DNA from: Planctomycetaceae bacterium
Lineage (GTDB): Bacteria > Planctomycetota > Phycisphaerae > SM23-33
Reading direction: 5' to 3'
NCBI GenBank assembly: GCA_021371965.1
Contig: JAJFVE010000122.1
Coordinates: 1 to 64,000 of the forward strand
Length of the DNA: 64,000 bases
Below are positions 16,386 through 24,411 of the stretch, piece by piece (positions within the stretch are counted from its first letter, which is position 1; each line of letters begins with the position of its first letter). The position numbers were made by a program, and so were the translations under genes. The notes beneath the pieces were generated by a model. That model had not been told where the DNA came from. It made no database searches and worked only from the letters and a program-made list of their open reading frames with translations.

Positions 16386-17252
16386 ATGAATCATTCCTCG
16401 AAAATCTCGCGATGGCTTGGCGCAGCTGTACTGCTGGCCGGCGCCACCCTTTGCGGTTGCGGCGGGGCGACGGACTTCTCCACCACCGGCCGCCTGGACA
16501 ACGGCCTGGTGCTGATCCTGCCTGGCATCGAAGGCGAGAGCGGACTCAATCACGACATCCGCAACGGTCTGGTTGCCGGCGGCGTGGACTGCGCCGTGTC
16601 GATCCGCTCGTGGGGACGCATTCTGCCGCCACCGTTTGGCGCCCTGGCCAGCCAGGTCGACGTGATCGGCAACCGCCTGGTGTCGATGAGCATCGCCAAG
16701 GATATTGCCGCATACCAGGACAGTCATCCGGGCAGACCCGTCTACGTCGTCGGCCACAGCGGCGGCGGGGGCATTGCAGTGTTCGTCGCCGAGAACATGC
16801 CCGAGGGACACAAGGTGGACGGCTTGATCCTGCTGTCGGCGAGCATTTCGTCAGCCTATGACGTGACCAAGGCCCTCGAGCACACGCACCGCGGCATTTT
16901 GAATTTCTACAATAAGGATGATGGGATGCTGCTGGGCGTGGGGACGACGCTGTTCGGCAATGTCGACGGCATCCGCGGCCCCTCGGCCGGGCTGCTCAGC
17001 TTCGACCTGCCCGGCGAGAAAGCATCCGCCGGCAAGCGCGAGGCGTACAAACGCCTCTTCCAGATACAGTTGACCCAGGAAATGAGCCAGGGCGGCAGTT
17101 CGCACACGCTGGTGACTGAGCCGGGCTTTGTGTCGATGTACATCGCCCCATGGCTGCTCTCGCCCCGCTGGCCGCTGGATACCTCCGGCGGCGCCTGGAG
17201 CCTGGGCGTGCCCCCGCAAGGCTGCCCGACGCTGACGCCGTCAGCCAAGTAG
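16386..17252 (+). CDS. Lipoprotein alpha/beta-hydrolase-like protein
   Basis: 288 aa. The N-terminus is a lipoprotein signal (hydrophobic run ending LCGCGG, probable lipid Cys25). A GHSGGGG nucleophile-elbow motif near residue 122 marks an alpha/beta-hydrolase fold with Ser as presumed nucleophile; a His follows late (SHTLVTEPGF). It lacks close similarity to a named enzyme that I can recall, so substrate is unknown. The ATG at 16386 was chosen because the signal peptide starts there; the frame extends further upstream but without coding character. A tRNA-Thr gene follows 101 nt downstream. Confidence 0.75.
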   Translation: MNHSSKISRWLGAAVLLAGATLCGCGGATDFSTTGRLDNGLVLILPGIEGESGLNHDIRNGLVAGGVDCAVSIRSWGRILPPPFGALASQVDVIGNRLVSMSIAKDIAAYQDSHPGRPVYVVGHSGGGGIAVFVAENMPEGHKVDGLILLSASISSAYDVTKALEHTHRGILNFYNKDDGMLLGVGTTLFGNVDGIRGPSAGLLSFDLPGEKASAGKREAYKRLFQIQLTQEMSQGGSSHTLVTEPGFVSMYIAPWLLSPRWPLDTSGGAWSLGVPPQGCPTLTPSAK

Positions 17253-17290
17253 TGCGCAACTGAGGCATTGCACCAAACGATCATTTGCCT

Positions 17291-17344
17291 TTGACCGCCC
17301 GGCCACGCCGCGGTACAGTGAAGAGCTGGGCTGTCCGATATAAT
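17291..17344 (+). promoter_or_regulatory. Candidate promoters of tRNA-Thr(CGU)
   Basis: TTGACC (17291-17296), 17-nt spacer, TACAGT (17314-17319) is one good match. A perfect TATAAT at 17339-17344, nearer the tRNA, has only a weak -35 (CAGTGA at 17316). Either could drive the tRNA starting at 17354. Confidence 0.5.
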
Positions 17345-17353
17345 CAGAGTACC

Positions 17354-17425
17354 GCCGACGTAGCTCAACGGTCGAGCACGGCTTTCGTAAAGCCGGGGTT
17401 GTGGGTTCGAATCCCACCGTCGGCT
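17354..17425 (+). tRNA. tRNA-Thr (anticodon CGU)
   Basis: Cloverleaf with acceptor stem GCCGACG/CGTCGGC, D arm GCTCAACGGTCGAGC, anticodon stem CGGCT/AGCCG around loop TTCGTAA (anticodon CGT), and T arm with GTTCGAATC. CCA is not encoded. It is the second threonine isoacceptor in the window and closely resembles the one at 3024-3095. Confidence 0.97.
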
Positions 17426-17613
17426 TGACAGCAGATCACCGAGACCGCAAACGCCGCCCCCCCGCCGGCGGTCTCTCTGAAAAGACTCGTTCATTTCGGG
17501 AAGCCGCCTGGCCTTCGCCTATCACCGCGCCCCGGTTTTACGTTGAATCCGCGCGAGTTGGGGAGCACAATCGTCGCTGCCACGCCAGGTGCTACCTGGC
17601 CGGGAGATTGGCG

Positions 17614-18972
17614 ATGATCAAAATTGCCCCTGCGGATCGAACGGTTCTGCTGGCGGCCGACGCCGAGAAGTTCGGCCCCATGGTCGAGGCCAACATCGGC
17701 ATCGCCAAGCGGGGCTGGCTCGAGGGCTGGACCGGGCACAACGAGATCATCGGCTGGCACATCAGCGTCCCCTCGGCCGCGGAGTATGAGATCGCCGTCG
17801 TGGCACAGGGCATGAAGTCGCGCCCGGTGATCGAAGTGGCCGCCGGCAAGAGCTCTCTGCAGGCGCACGTGGGGCAGCGATGGGACCGCGTGGCCATGGG
17901 CACGCTCCGCCTGCCGGCCGGCAGGAGCGACATCAGCCTGCGATCTGTCGATGGGCATATCGAGCGGCTGTACTCGCTGGAGCTGGTCAGGCCGGCCGTG
18001 CGCAAAAGCATCGAGCAGCAGGCCCGCAAGACCGGCGGCGACACGAAACGGATGGCCGACGGCACGTACGGCCTGATGTTCCACTGGACCAGCCAGTCCC
18101 GCCCGCACCACGGCGCGCCGCTGCCGTACGCGCAGGCCGTTGACGCCTTCGACGTGCCGCGCTTTGCTTCGATGGTGGCGGATACGGGAGCGGCGTGGGT
18201 CATCCTCACCACCAGCCACGCCGAGTACTATTGGCCCGCCCCCAGTGCGGCGACGGACAAGATCCTCCCCGGCCGCACATGCCAGCGCGACCTGATCGGC
18301 GAATCGGCCGACGCCCTGGCCGAGCGCGACGTGCGACTGATGCTTTATCATCACCCCGGCCACGACGACGTGGAATGGTGGAGCCGCACGGGCTTTGACA
18401 AACCAGACAAGAGCGCGTACTTCAAGGGCTGGATGCGCATCATCGCCGAAGCGGGCAAGCGCTACGGCCCGCGCCTGGCCGGGTGGTGGTTCGACGACGC
18501 CATGTTCACCTTCTACCCGCACAGCGCGCCGTGGCAGCAGCTAGCGGCGGCCGCCCGCACAGGCAACCCCGCCCGCGCGATCTGCTGGAACTCGTGGATC
18601 CTGCCCAAGGTGACGCCGTGGGGCGATCTGTCGAGCTGGGAGGCGATGCTGTCGACGGAACTGGTGCGCGGGTACGCTCACCTGTCGCTGACCTCGGGCG
18701 GGCGCTACTCCGGCGGCCCGCAGGACGGCCTGCAGGCGCACATCACGACGCCGGCGACCAAGGGCGGATGGGTTCACAGCACGCCCAACGGCCCCATCGG
18801 CGGCCAGGCCTACCAGACGCCCAGGCTGATCCGCATGCTGACCGAAGCCAAGCGGCGAAAATGCGCCGTCACGTTGAACCTGGAGATTTACCAGGAAGGG
18901 ACTGTTTCGCGGGCCGCGATTGAGCAGTTCGCTGAAGTGAAAGCCGCGCTGCGCGGACGCAAGAATCGTTAA
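17614..18972 (+). CDS. GH29-like alpha-L-fucosidase family protein
   Basis: 452 aa. Residues 1-130 form a beta-sandwich-like domain (carbohydrate-binding type). Residues 140-440 look like a GH29-type TIM barrel: FDVPRFASMVADTGAAWVILTTSHAEYYWP resembles the family's LT-KHHDGF strand, and GWWFDDAMF fits the strand that carries the nucleophile Asp. There is no signal peptide, so it probably acts in the cytoplasm or on imported glycans. The ATG at 17614 was chosen because the frame upstream runs through the tRNA. The exact sugar specificity is unknown and the family call is moderate because the usual KHHDGF is altered. Confidence 0.7.
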   Translation: MIKIAPADRTVLLAADAEKFGPMVEANIGIAKRGWLEGWTGHNEIIGWHISVPSAAEYEIAVVAQGMKSRPVIEVAAGKSSLQAHVGQRWDRVAMGTLRLPAGRSDISLRSVDGHIERLYSLELVRPAVRKSIEQQARKTGGDTKRMADGTYGLMFHWTSQSRPHHGAPLPYAQAVDAFDVPRFASMVADTGAAWVILTTSHAEYYWPAPSAATDKILPGRTCQRDLIGESADALAERDVRLMLYHHPGHDDVEWWSRTGFDKPDKSAYFKGWMRIIAEAGKRYGPRLAGWWFDDAMFTFYPHSAPWQQLAAAARTGNPARAICWNSWILPKVTPWGDLSSWEAMLSTELVRGYAHLSLTSGGRYSGGPQDGLQAHITTPATKGGWVHSTPNGPIGGQAYQTPRLIRMLTEAKRRKCAVTLNLEIYQEGTVSRAAIEQFAEVKAALRGRKNR

Positions 18973-19045
18973 CTGGTTGACTCGTTAACTGGTTAACTGG
19001 GTGATTAATTCCAATCAACCAATTAACCAGTCAACCAGTCAACCA
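18969..19045. repeat. Tandem-word inverted repeat (TTAACTGG/CCAGTTAA)
   Basis: Between the GH29-like gene (+) and leuB (-), which converge. The left arm repeats TTAACTGGTT and TTGACTCG words; the right arm repeats AACCAGTCAACCAG. It can form a long hairpin and may serve as a bidirectional terminator. Confidence 0.75.
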
Positions 19046-19051
19046 CGTCTG

Positions 19052-20152
19052 TTACTTCGCTACTTCCGCCGCGACCAGGTCGCCCACTTCGCGGGTGCCG
19101 AATCCCATCTTGCCCGCGGCCTGGCTTTTCATCTTGGCGGTGGTGGCCATAACGGCCGCTTCGACGCGGTTGCCGGCGTCGACGAGTTTGGCGTCGTTCT
19201 TGTGCGTTCCAGTCTCGCGCAGGAGCATGCCCACTGCGGCAATGGCGGCGATCGGGTTGATCACGTTCTTGCCGGTGTACTTGGGGGCCGAGCCGCCCAT
19301 GGGCTCGAACATGCTGACGCTCTTGGGGTTGATGTTGCCGCCGGCGGCCACGCCCAGGCCGCCCTGGATCATCGCGGCCAGATCGGTGATGATGTCGCCG
19401 AAGATATTGTCGGTGACGATCACGTCGTAGAACTCGGGGTTCTTGATGAACCACATGCAGCAGGCGTCGACATGGTTGTAGTCCTGCGTGATGTCGGGGT
19501 ATTCCTTGCCGACTTGCTGGAACGCACGCCACCATGTGTCGCCGGCGAAGGTCAGCACGTTGGTCTTATGCACCAGCGTCAGACGTTTCTTGGGCGAGTT
19601 GCGGCGGCGGCAGAACTCGAAGGCGTAGCGGATCGCACGCTCGGCGCCGAAACGCGTCGTGCAGTTGATCTGCGTCGACACCTCGGCCTGCGTGTCCTTG
19701 TACTGCACCCCGCCCATGCCGGTGTAGATGCCTTCGGTGTTCTCGCGCACCACGACGAAGTCGATGTCTTTGGGGCCCTTGCCAGCCAGCGGGCACTCGA
19801 CGTTGGGGTACAGCCGCACGGGGCGCAGGTTGATGTACTGGTCCATCGCGAATCGGAGCTTCAGCAGCAGGCCCTTCTCCATGATGCCCGGGGCGATCTT
19901 GGGATGGCCGACCGCGCCGAGATAGATGGCGTCGTAGGTCTTGAGCTGCTCGATCTCCGCGTCGTGAATGACGGGGATCGAAGGGGCATTGGGGTTGCCG
20001 CCGGCATCGAGATACCGGTCGCCGCTGACGTTGAAGTCGGTGAGGGAGTACTCAAAGCCGACCTTGGCCGCCACGGCCTTGAGGACCTTCAGGCCCTCGG
20101 CTACCACTTCCGGACCCGTCCCATCGCCGCCGATAACCGCGATTTTCAGCAT
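19052..20152 (-). CDS. leuB: 3-isopropylmalate dehydrogenase
   Basis: 366 aa, beta-decarboxylating dehydrogenase family. It converts 3-isopropylmalate to 2-oxoisocaproate with NAD in leucine synthesis. Seen: GDGTGPEV at the start, NLRPVRLYPNVECPL, the VVRENTEGIYTGMGG block with Arg-Glu-Asn, KTNVL, and the Asp ligands in TDNIFGDIITDLAA; a GSAPKYTGKNVINPIA nucleotide-binding loop follows. The family also includes isocitrate and tartrate dehydrogenases; leuB is favoured since leuD lies at 52638, but the genes are unlinked. The start at 20152 (MLKIAVIGGDG) was chosen over an upstream codon at 20209 that lies in the predicted promoter. Confidence 0.85.
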   Translation of the reverse strand: MLKIAVIGGDGTGPEVVAEGLKVLKAVAAKVGFEYSLTDFNVSGDRYLDAGGNPNAPSIPVIHDAEIEQLKTYDAIYLGAVGHPKIAPGIMEKGLLLKLRFAMDQYINLRPVRLYPNVECPLAGKGPKDIDFVVVRENTEGIYTGMGGVQYKDTQAEVSTQINCTTRFGAERAIRYAFEFCRRRNSPKKRLTLVHKTNVLTFAGDTWWRAFQQVGKEYPDITQDYNHVDACCMWFIKNPEFYDVIVTDNIFGDIITDLAAMIQGGLGVAAGGNINPKSVSMFEPMGGSAPKYTGKNVINPIAAIAAVGMLLRETGTHKNDAKLVDAGNRVEAAVMATTAKMKSQAAGKMGFGTREVGDLVAAEVAK

Positions 20153-20180
20153 GTCAGTGTACCTCGTTAAAGAGTTTCGG

Positions 20181-20209
20181 AGTGTAGCGGCGAGGCGGCG
20201 GCAGGACAA
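20181..20209 (-). promoter_or_regulatory. Candidate leuB promoter
   Basis: On the minus strand, TTGTCC (20209-20204), a 17-nt spacer, then TACACT (20186-20181), about 28 nt before the leuB ATG. Both boxes match four of six consensus bases. Confidence 0.45.
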
Positions 20210-20218
20210 GAAACTTTT

Positions 20219-20322
20219 GGTAGCCAGTAGCCAGTAGCCGGTAGCCAGTAGTCCGGACTGGAAACGATTTTGTTTTTACTGGCTACGGGCTACAGGCTAC
20301 CGGCTACTCTCCTCGGGCTACC
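20219..20322. repeat. Tandem-word inverted repeat (GTAGCCAGTAGCC family)
   Basis: Sits between divergent leuB and the DegT gene. Left arm: repeated GTAGCCAGTA words; right arm: ACTGGCTACGGGCTACAGGC-type words. The arms can pair over some 30 bases. A related ACTGATTACTGGC word string lies at 49462-49502. Confidence 0.75.
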
Positions 20323-20331
20323 TACAAAGCC

Positions 20332-20360
20332 TTGACGAACAGCCCGCATCTCTTTAAGGT
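20332..20360 (+). promoter_or_regulatory. Candidate promoter of the DegT aminotransferase gene
   Basis: TTGACG (20332-20337), 17-nt spacer, TAAGGT (20355-20360), 21 nt before the ATG. The -35 is good, the -10 weak. Confidence 0.35.
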
Positions 20361-20381
20361 GCGCCCAGAAAGGAACACCCC

Positions 20382-21488
20382 ATGCAGGTTCCCTTGCTCG
20401 ATCTCAAGGCGCAGTACCAGCGGTATTGCCTGGAAGTCATGCCGGCCGTCCAGGCGGTTCTCGAAAGCCAGCTTGTCTGCAACGGCCCGACCGTGCGGAC
20501 GCTGGAAGAGGAAATTGCCAGCTACAGCGGCTGCGCAGCCGGCGTGGGCGTCTCCAGCGGAACCGACGCACTGCTGGCGGCGTTGATGGCTTTGGGCATC
20601 GGCGCCGGTGATGAAGTGATCACGTCACCCTTCACATTCTTCGCCACGGCTGGGACGATCTGGCGCACGGGCGCGAGGCCGGTGTTTGTCGACATCGAGC
20701 CCGAGACCTTTAACATCGACCCGGCCAAGATCCCCGCGGCCATCACGAGCAAAACCAAGGCGATCATCCCCGTGCACCTGTACGGGCAAATGGCCGAGAT
20801 GGACCCGATCATGGCCATCGCCGCCAAGGGCGGCCTGGCGGTAATTGAAGACGCCGCCCAGTCCATCGGCGCCAGCTACAAGGGCCGCAAGACCGGCTCG
20901 GTCGGCACGTGCGGATGCCTGAGCTTCTACCCCACCAAGAACCTCGGCGCCCCCGGCGACGCGGGCATGATCGTCACCAACGACAAGGCCTTCGCGGCCA
21001 AGTGCGCCCAGATCCGCAACCACGGCCAGGGCGGCACATACGAGCACCTGGCCGTCGGCGGCAACTTCCGCATGGACTCGATCACCGCGGCCGTGCTGAG
21101 CATCAAGCTCAAGTACCTGGAAGAATGGTCCGCCGGCCGCCGCCACAACGCGGCCCGCTACAACGAACTGCTGGCCGGCGTGGGCGGGATCAAGACGCCG
21201 GTGATCCGCCCGTACAACGTCTCGATCTTCAACCAGTACATCATCCGCGCGAAGAACCGCGACGCCCTCAAGGCCCACCTGCAGGCCAAAGGCGTCGCCA
21301 GCGGCGTCTACTACCCCCTGAGCCTGCACCAGCAGCCGTGCTTCGCCAGCCTGGGCTACAAACCCGGCGACTTCCCCCACAGCGAACAAGCCGCACAGGA
21401 AGTGTTAGCGCTGCCGATCTACCCCGAGATCACCGACGCCCAGCTCCAATACGTCGCCGCCACGATCAAGGAGTTTTACGCGAAGTAG
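20382..21488 (+). CDS. DegT/DnrJ/EryC1/StrS family PLP-dependent sugar aminotransferase
   Basis: 368 aa, the usual family length. It transfers an amino group to a nucleotide-activated keto sugar, normally for surface glycan or natural-product sugars. Seen: VQVLLDLKAQY-type start (MQVPLLDLKAQYQRY), the GVSSGTDALLAAL cofactor loop near residue 57, VIEDAAQSIGASYKGRKTG with the PLP-contacting Asp, and SFYPTKNLGAPGDAG with the Schiff-base Lys near residue 186. LPIYPEIT near the end is typical. A ribosome site GAAAGGAA lies about 7 nt before the ATG. Downstream a WecA-type transferase suggests a glycan context, though the DUF4416 gene lies between. Confidence 0.92.
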   Translation: MQVPLLDLKAQYQRYCLEVMPAVQAVLESQLVCNGPTVRTLEEEIASYSGCAAGVGVSSGTDALLAALMALGIGAGDEVITSPFTFFATAGTIWRTGARPVFVDIEPETFNIDPAKIPAAITSKTKAIIPVHLYGQMAEMDPIMAIAAKGGLAVIEDAAQSIGASYKGRKTGSVGTCGCLSFYPTKNLGAPGDAGMIVTNDKAFAAKCAQIRNHGQGGTYEHLAVGGNFRMDSITAAVLSIKLKYLEEWSAGRRHNAARYNELLAGVGGIKTPVIRPYNVSIFNQYIIRAKNRDALKAHLQAKGVASGVYYPLSLHQQPCFASLGYKPGDFPHSEQAAQEVLALPIYPEITDAQLQYVAATIKEFYAK

Positions 21489-21585
21489 CATCCCCAAGGG
21501 ATGAGTCGCAGGGGCATCTTGCCCCTGCATGACCAGAAGCACGGGCGAGTCCCGTGGGACTCACGGGCAAGATGCCCGTGCTACT
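21488..21585. repeat. Cluster of three small palindromes (GGGCAAGATGCCC family)
   Basis: Immediately after the DegT stop: GCAGGGGCATCTTGCCCCTGC (part) at 21508-21528, CACGGGCGAGTCCCGTG at 21540-21556 and CACGGGCAAGATGCCCGTG at 21562-21580. They are cousins of the palindromes at 21974, 22007 and 50662. Confidence 0.75.
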
Positions 21586-21628
21586 GTGCCGCGTTGACAT
21601 GTGCTGTCGCGAGGCGGACAATCTTGCC

Positions 21629-22288
21629 ATGGCCCTGCCGGCACAACCTGCGCCTGTCAAACTCGTCTGCGGGATGATCTCTGCTCGGGCGGAGCTTTTT
21701 GAATTGGCCACGGCCGAGATGGTTAAACACTTCGGGGCTGTCGATCTCAGCAGCGAAACGTTCCCGTTCGATCTGACGCACTATTACGATCAGCAGATGG
21801 GCAGCCCGCTGTTTCGCAAGTTCGTGAGTTTTGAGCGGCTGGCGGATCCTGGAGTATTGGCGGAGGCGAAACTGCTGACGAATGAGATTGAGGCCCAGTT
21901 TGCCGCCACAAGTGCCACGCACAACTCCGTTGTGCGTGTCTCTGACGCTTCTGTGGGAACTGACTTGCAGGAGCACGGGCGAGACGCCCGTGCCACACGG
22001 CAAGAACATGGGCGGGACGCCCATGCCACACAACTGGCGCGGCCGATTAATCTGGATGTGGGATACGTCGCCTTGAGTAAGCTGGTGCTGGCGAGCATGA
22101 AACCATTCTCCCATCGCATCTACCTGCGTGACGGCGTGTATGGCGAGGTGACGCTGCTGTACCGCTCCGCGCGGTGGGAAGCTCTGGAATGGACCTTTCC
22201 CGATTTCGCCTCGGGGCGGTATGATGCCTTCCTTAACGAGGCCCGCCGCCTGTTGCTGGCCGGGCCGCGCCGGGAGTGCGAGAAATGA
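21629..22288 (+). CDS. DUF4416 family protein carrying an in-frame palindromic repeat insert
   Basis: 219 aa. Flanks match DUF4416: PVKLVCGMISARAELF at the start, FPFDLTHYYDQQMG and FRKFVSFERL in the first half, RPINLDVGYVALSKLVLAS and SHRIYLRDGVYGEVTLLY in the second, EWTFPDFAS near the end. Function of the family is unknown; it is found in Planctomycetes, deltaproteobacteria and other anaerobes. Residues about 93-136, between EIEAQFA and RPINLD, are extra relative to the family as I recall it and are encoded by three palindromes (see the repeat at 21905). Start at 21629 (MALPAQPAPVK) fits the family; the upstream in-frame ATG at 21554 starts inside another palindrome. The stop overlaps the next gene's ATG. 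Confidence 0.8.
   Translation: MALPAQPAPVKLVCGMISARAELFELATAEMVKHFGAVDLSSETFPFDLTHYYDQQMGSPLFRKFVSFERLADPGVLAEAKLLTNEIEAQFAATSATHNSVVRVSDASVGTDLQEHGRDARATRQEHGRDAHATQLARPINLDVGYVALSKLVLASMKPFSHRIYLRDGVYGEVTLLYRSARWEALEWTFPDFASGRYDAFLNEARRLLLAGPRRECEK
21905..22036 (+). repeat. Three palindromic units inserted in frame in the DUF4416 gene
   Basis: Unit 1 (21916-21938) is CACGCACAA-ctccg-TTGTGCGTG. Unit 2 (21974-21992) is CACGGGCGAGACGCCCGTG. Unit 3 (22007-22025) is CATGGGCGGGACGCCCATG. They encode HNSVVRV, HGRDARAT and HGRDAHAT. Unit 1 recurs in intergenic DNA at 45458 (one base off) and, with the loop inverted, at 45506 and 50565; unit 2 plus flanks recurs exactly at about 50660-50687. Confidence 0.85.
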
Positions 22289-23376
22289 TCGTCTGGGGCG
22301 CTGCAGGAGTGGTTGTGCTGGCCTTTGTGCTTTCGGCGCTGGCGGCGCCGCTGGCGCGGCAAATCGCCCTGCGCTATCGCGTGCTAGACATCCCCAGTTC
22401 GCACAAGAGCCACGCCTCCCCCACGCCGCTGCTGGGCGGCAGCGCCATCTTCTTCGCCGTCGCAATGCCCGCTGTGGGCGCGCTGGCCGTGGCGAGTTTC
22501 TGGGCGGCTACGGGCGTCCCGCAGTTCCTGAGTCAGTGGGCCACGCACATTTCCGGGGCTGCCCTTCGCGCGCCGCTGGCACTGGGGATTCTGGCCGGGG
22601 CTGCTGCCATCCACATTTTGGGCGTGCTGGACGACCGGCGAGGGCTGGCGGCGTGGTTCAAGCTGGCCATGCAGACGCTGGTGGTGATGATCCTGGTCAG
22701 CGCGTGCAGGCTGAACTTTCCGGCAGGTCTGCACGGCACAACGGGCTTTATCGTCACGGTGGTTTGGCTGGTGGTGGTGATCAACGCCTTCAACTTTCTG
22801 GACAATATGGACGGGCTCTGCGCCGGCGTGGCGTGTCTTCTGGCCGCGGCGATGCTGGGCGTGACGGCCGGCACGGGGCAGATGTTCGTCTCGGCATGGC
22901 TGTGCCTGCTGATCGGGGCGGTGGCCGGGTTCCTGCCGGCGAACTTCCCCCCGGCCAGACAATTCATGGGCGACGGCGGCAGCCTGCTCATCGGGTACAT
23001 GCTGGGCGTGCTGACGTGCCTGACCGATTTCGCCGGCCCGGCGGCGATGGCCGGTCCCAACGGCATCTTCGTACCGCTGGTTCTGATGGCCGTGCCGCTG
23101 TACGACCTGTTCAGCGTGATCATCCTGCGACTGGCCGAAGGCCGCAATCCGATGATCGGCGACCTGCGGCACTTCTCGCACCGCCTGGTGCGCCGCGGGA
23201 TGAGCGTTCGCCGCTCGCTGCTGACGAACTACCTCTGCGCCGCCGCCACCGCCACGTCGGCCACGCTGCTGACCTACACGATCGGACCGGCGGGCGTCGT
23301 GCTGGTGCTGGTGCAACTGGCGGCGTTGCTGCTGATCATGACAATGCTGGAAGCAGGCGGGGGAAAGACGCGGTAA
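22285..23376 (+). CDS. WecA/TagO-type undecaprenyl-phosphate sugar-phosphate transferase
   Basis: 363 aa, about ten membrane helices, glycosyltransferase family 4 (MraY/WecA). It moves a sugar-1-phosphate, usually GlcNAc-1-P, from UDP-sugar to undecaprenyl phosphate as the first step of a lipid-linked glycan. Seen: SHKSHASPTPLLGG, the LDDRRGL Asp pair, NFLDNMDGLCAG, FMGDGGSLLIGY, and the HFSHRLVRRGMS His motif. ATG at 22285 overlaps the DUF4416 stop in ATGA; a GTG at 22276 is an alternative. Probably co-transcribed with DUF4416. WecA/TagO rather than MraY is favoured by the LDDRRG context and absence of peptidoglycan neighbours. Confidence 0.9.
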   Translation: MIVWGAAGVVVLAFVLSALAAPLARQIALRYRVLDIPSSHKSHASPTPLLGGSAIFFAVAMPAVGALAVASFWAATGVPQFLSQWATHISGAALRAPLALGILAGAAAIHILGVLDDRRGLAAWFKLAMQTLVVMILVSACRLNFPAGLHGTTGFIVTVVWLVVVINAFNFLDNMDGLCAGVACLLAAAMLGVTAGTGQMFVSAWLCLLIGAVAGFLPANFPPARQFMGDGGSLLIGYMLGVLTCLTDFAGPAAMAGPNGIFVPLVLMAVPLYDLFSVIILRLAEGRNPMIGDLRHFSHRLVRRGMSVRRSLLTNYLCAAATATSATLLTYTIGPAGVVLVLVQLAALLLIMTMLEAGGGKTR

Positions 23377-23377
23377 A

Positions 23378-23533
23378 CCGCAAATTCCAAATAACAGGAT
23401 TCAAGCTTCAAACAAATCTTAAGATTCAAAAAGAAGAACCAGTTCATTCCCCCATGTTGTTGTTTGGAAATTTGGAGCTCTTGCTCCTTTGGACTTTGTT
23501 TGTGATTTGATACTTGGGGTTTGGAATTTGCGG
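23378..23533. repeat. 156-nt AT-rich tandem-word palindrome (CCGCAAATTCCAAA)
   Basis: The region 23377-23616 holds no gene. The ends are CCGCAAATTCCAA and TTGGAATTTGCGG; inside, words such as CTTCAAACAAATCTTAAGATTC and complementary TTTGTGATTTGATACTTGG face each other. It is far richer in A/T than its surroundings and resembles a dispersed intergenic repeat known by eye from other GC-rich genomes. It may terminate both converging transcripts. Confidence 0.75.
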
Positions 23534-23616
23534 CGAACAACCTGACCTGCAGGTTCAGGGAAGAAACCGCGTCGAGCAAGCTCGACCGCTAACTTTCGGC
23601 CCTTAAGCTCGCAGGC

Positions 23617-24366
23617 TTAGGCTTTCAGTTCCGCCGCCACTTCCTCGGGGATGTCGAAGTTGGCGTAGACGTTTTCGACGTCATCGTGGTCTTCGAGGAT
23701 CTCCATCAGGTGCAGGGCCTTGCGGGCCTTTTCGGCGTCGATGGCGACGGTGTTCTTGGGCACCATGCCGCGCTCGGCCGAGAGGGTCTTGATGTTGTGC
23801 TTGGCCAGGGCCTGCTTGACGTGATCGAAGGCCGGCAACTCGCAGGTGACGGTAAACTCTTCGGCCTCAGAGGTAATGTCTTCGGCGCCGGCTTCGAGGG
23901 CCACTTCCATCAGGGCCTCTTCGGTGGTCGCGTCGGCGGGAATAATGAACGTACCCTTCTTGTCGAACATCCAGCTTACGCACCCGGTGCCGCCGAGTTG
24001 TCCGCCGCCGCGCTCGAAGATCTTGCGCAGCTCCGGCGCAGTGCGGCTTCGGTTGTCGGTCAGGCAGACGACCATGAACGCCACGCCGCCGGGGCCGTAC
24101 CCTTCGTACACGATCTCTTCGTAGGTGACGGTCTCAAGCTCGCCGGTGCCCTTCTTGATCGCCCGTGCGATCGTGTCGTTGGGCATATTGACGGCCTTGG
24201 CGTCGTCGATGGCGTAGCGGAGTTGGAGGTTTTCCTCGGGCTTTCCGCCGCCGTGCTTGGCGGCGATGATGATTCGCTTGGAAAGCTTCGACCACTGCTG
24301 GCTGCGCTTGGAGTCGCTGCTGCCCTTGGCCCGCTTGATCTTCGACCAGTGAGAATGTCCTGACAT
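23617..24366 (-). CDS. YebC/PmpR family transcription/translation regulator
   Basis: 249 aa, the normal length. YebC proteins bind DNA in some bacteria, and YebC-type proteins are also reported to relieve ribosome stalling at proline stretches. Seen: the start MSGHSHWSKIKRAKGSSDSKR, RIIIAAKHGG, NLQLRYAIDDAKAVNMPNDTI, GYGPGGVAFMVVCLTDNR, and the C-terminal DHDDVENVYANFDIPEE. It is the last gene of the nusA operon, 45 nt after the TPR gene. A role in helping translate the window's Pro-rich proteins is only a thought. Confidence 0.95.
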   Translation of the reverse strand: MSGHSHWSKIKRAKGSSDSKRSQQWSKLSKRIIIAAKHGGGKPEENLQLRYAIDDAKAVNMPNDTIARAIKKGTGELETVTYEEIVYEGYGPGGVAFMVVCLTDNRSRTAPELRKIFERGGGQLGGTGCVSWMFDKKGTFIIPADATTEEALMEVALEAGAEDITSEAEEFTVTCELPAFDHVKQALAKHNIKTLSAERGMVPKNTVAIDAEKARKALHLMEILEDHDDVENVYANFDIPEEVAAELKA

Positions 24367-24411
24367 TTCGCTTCGCCTTCCTCTGCGGCCTTTGCGAGCT
24401 CCGCGGTGAAC

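Noticed and set aside
20382..23376. Horizontal transfer of the DegT-DUF4416-WecA genes
   Set aside because: Base composition and codon use look like those of the neighbours, and no mobile-element remnants are seen besides small palindromes.
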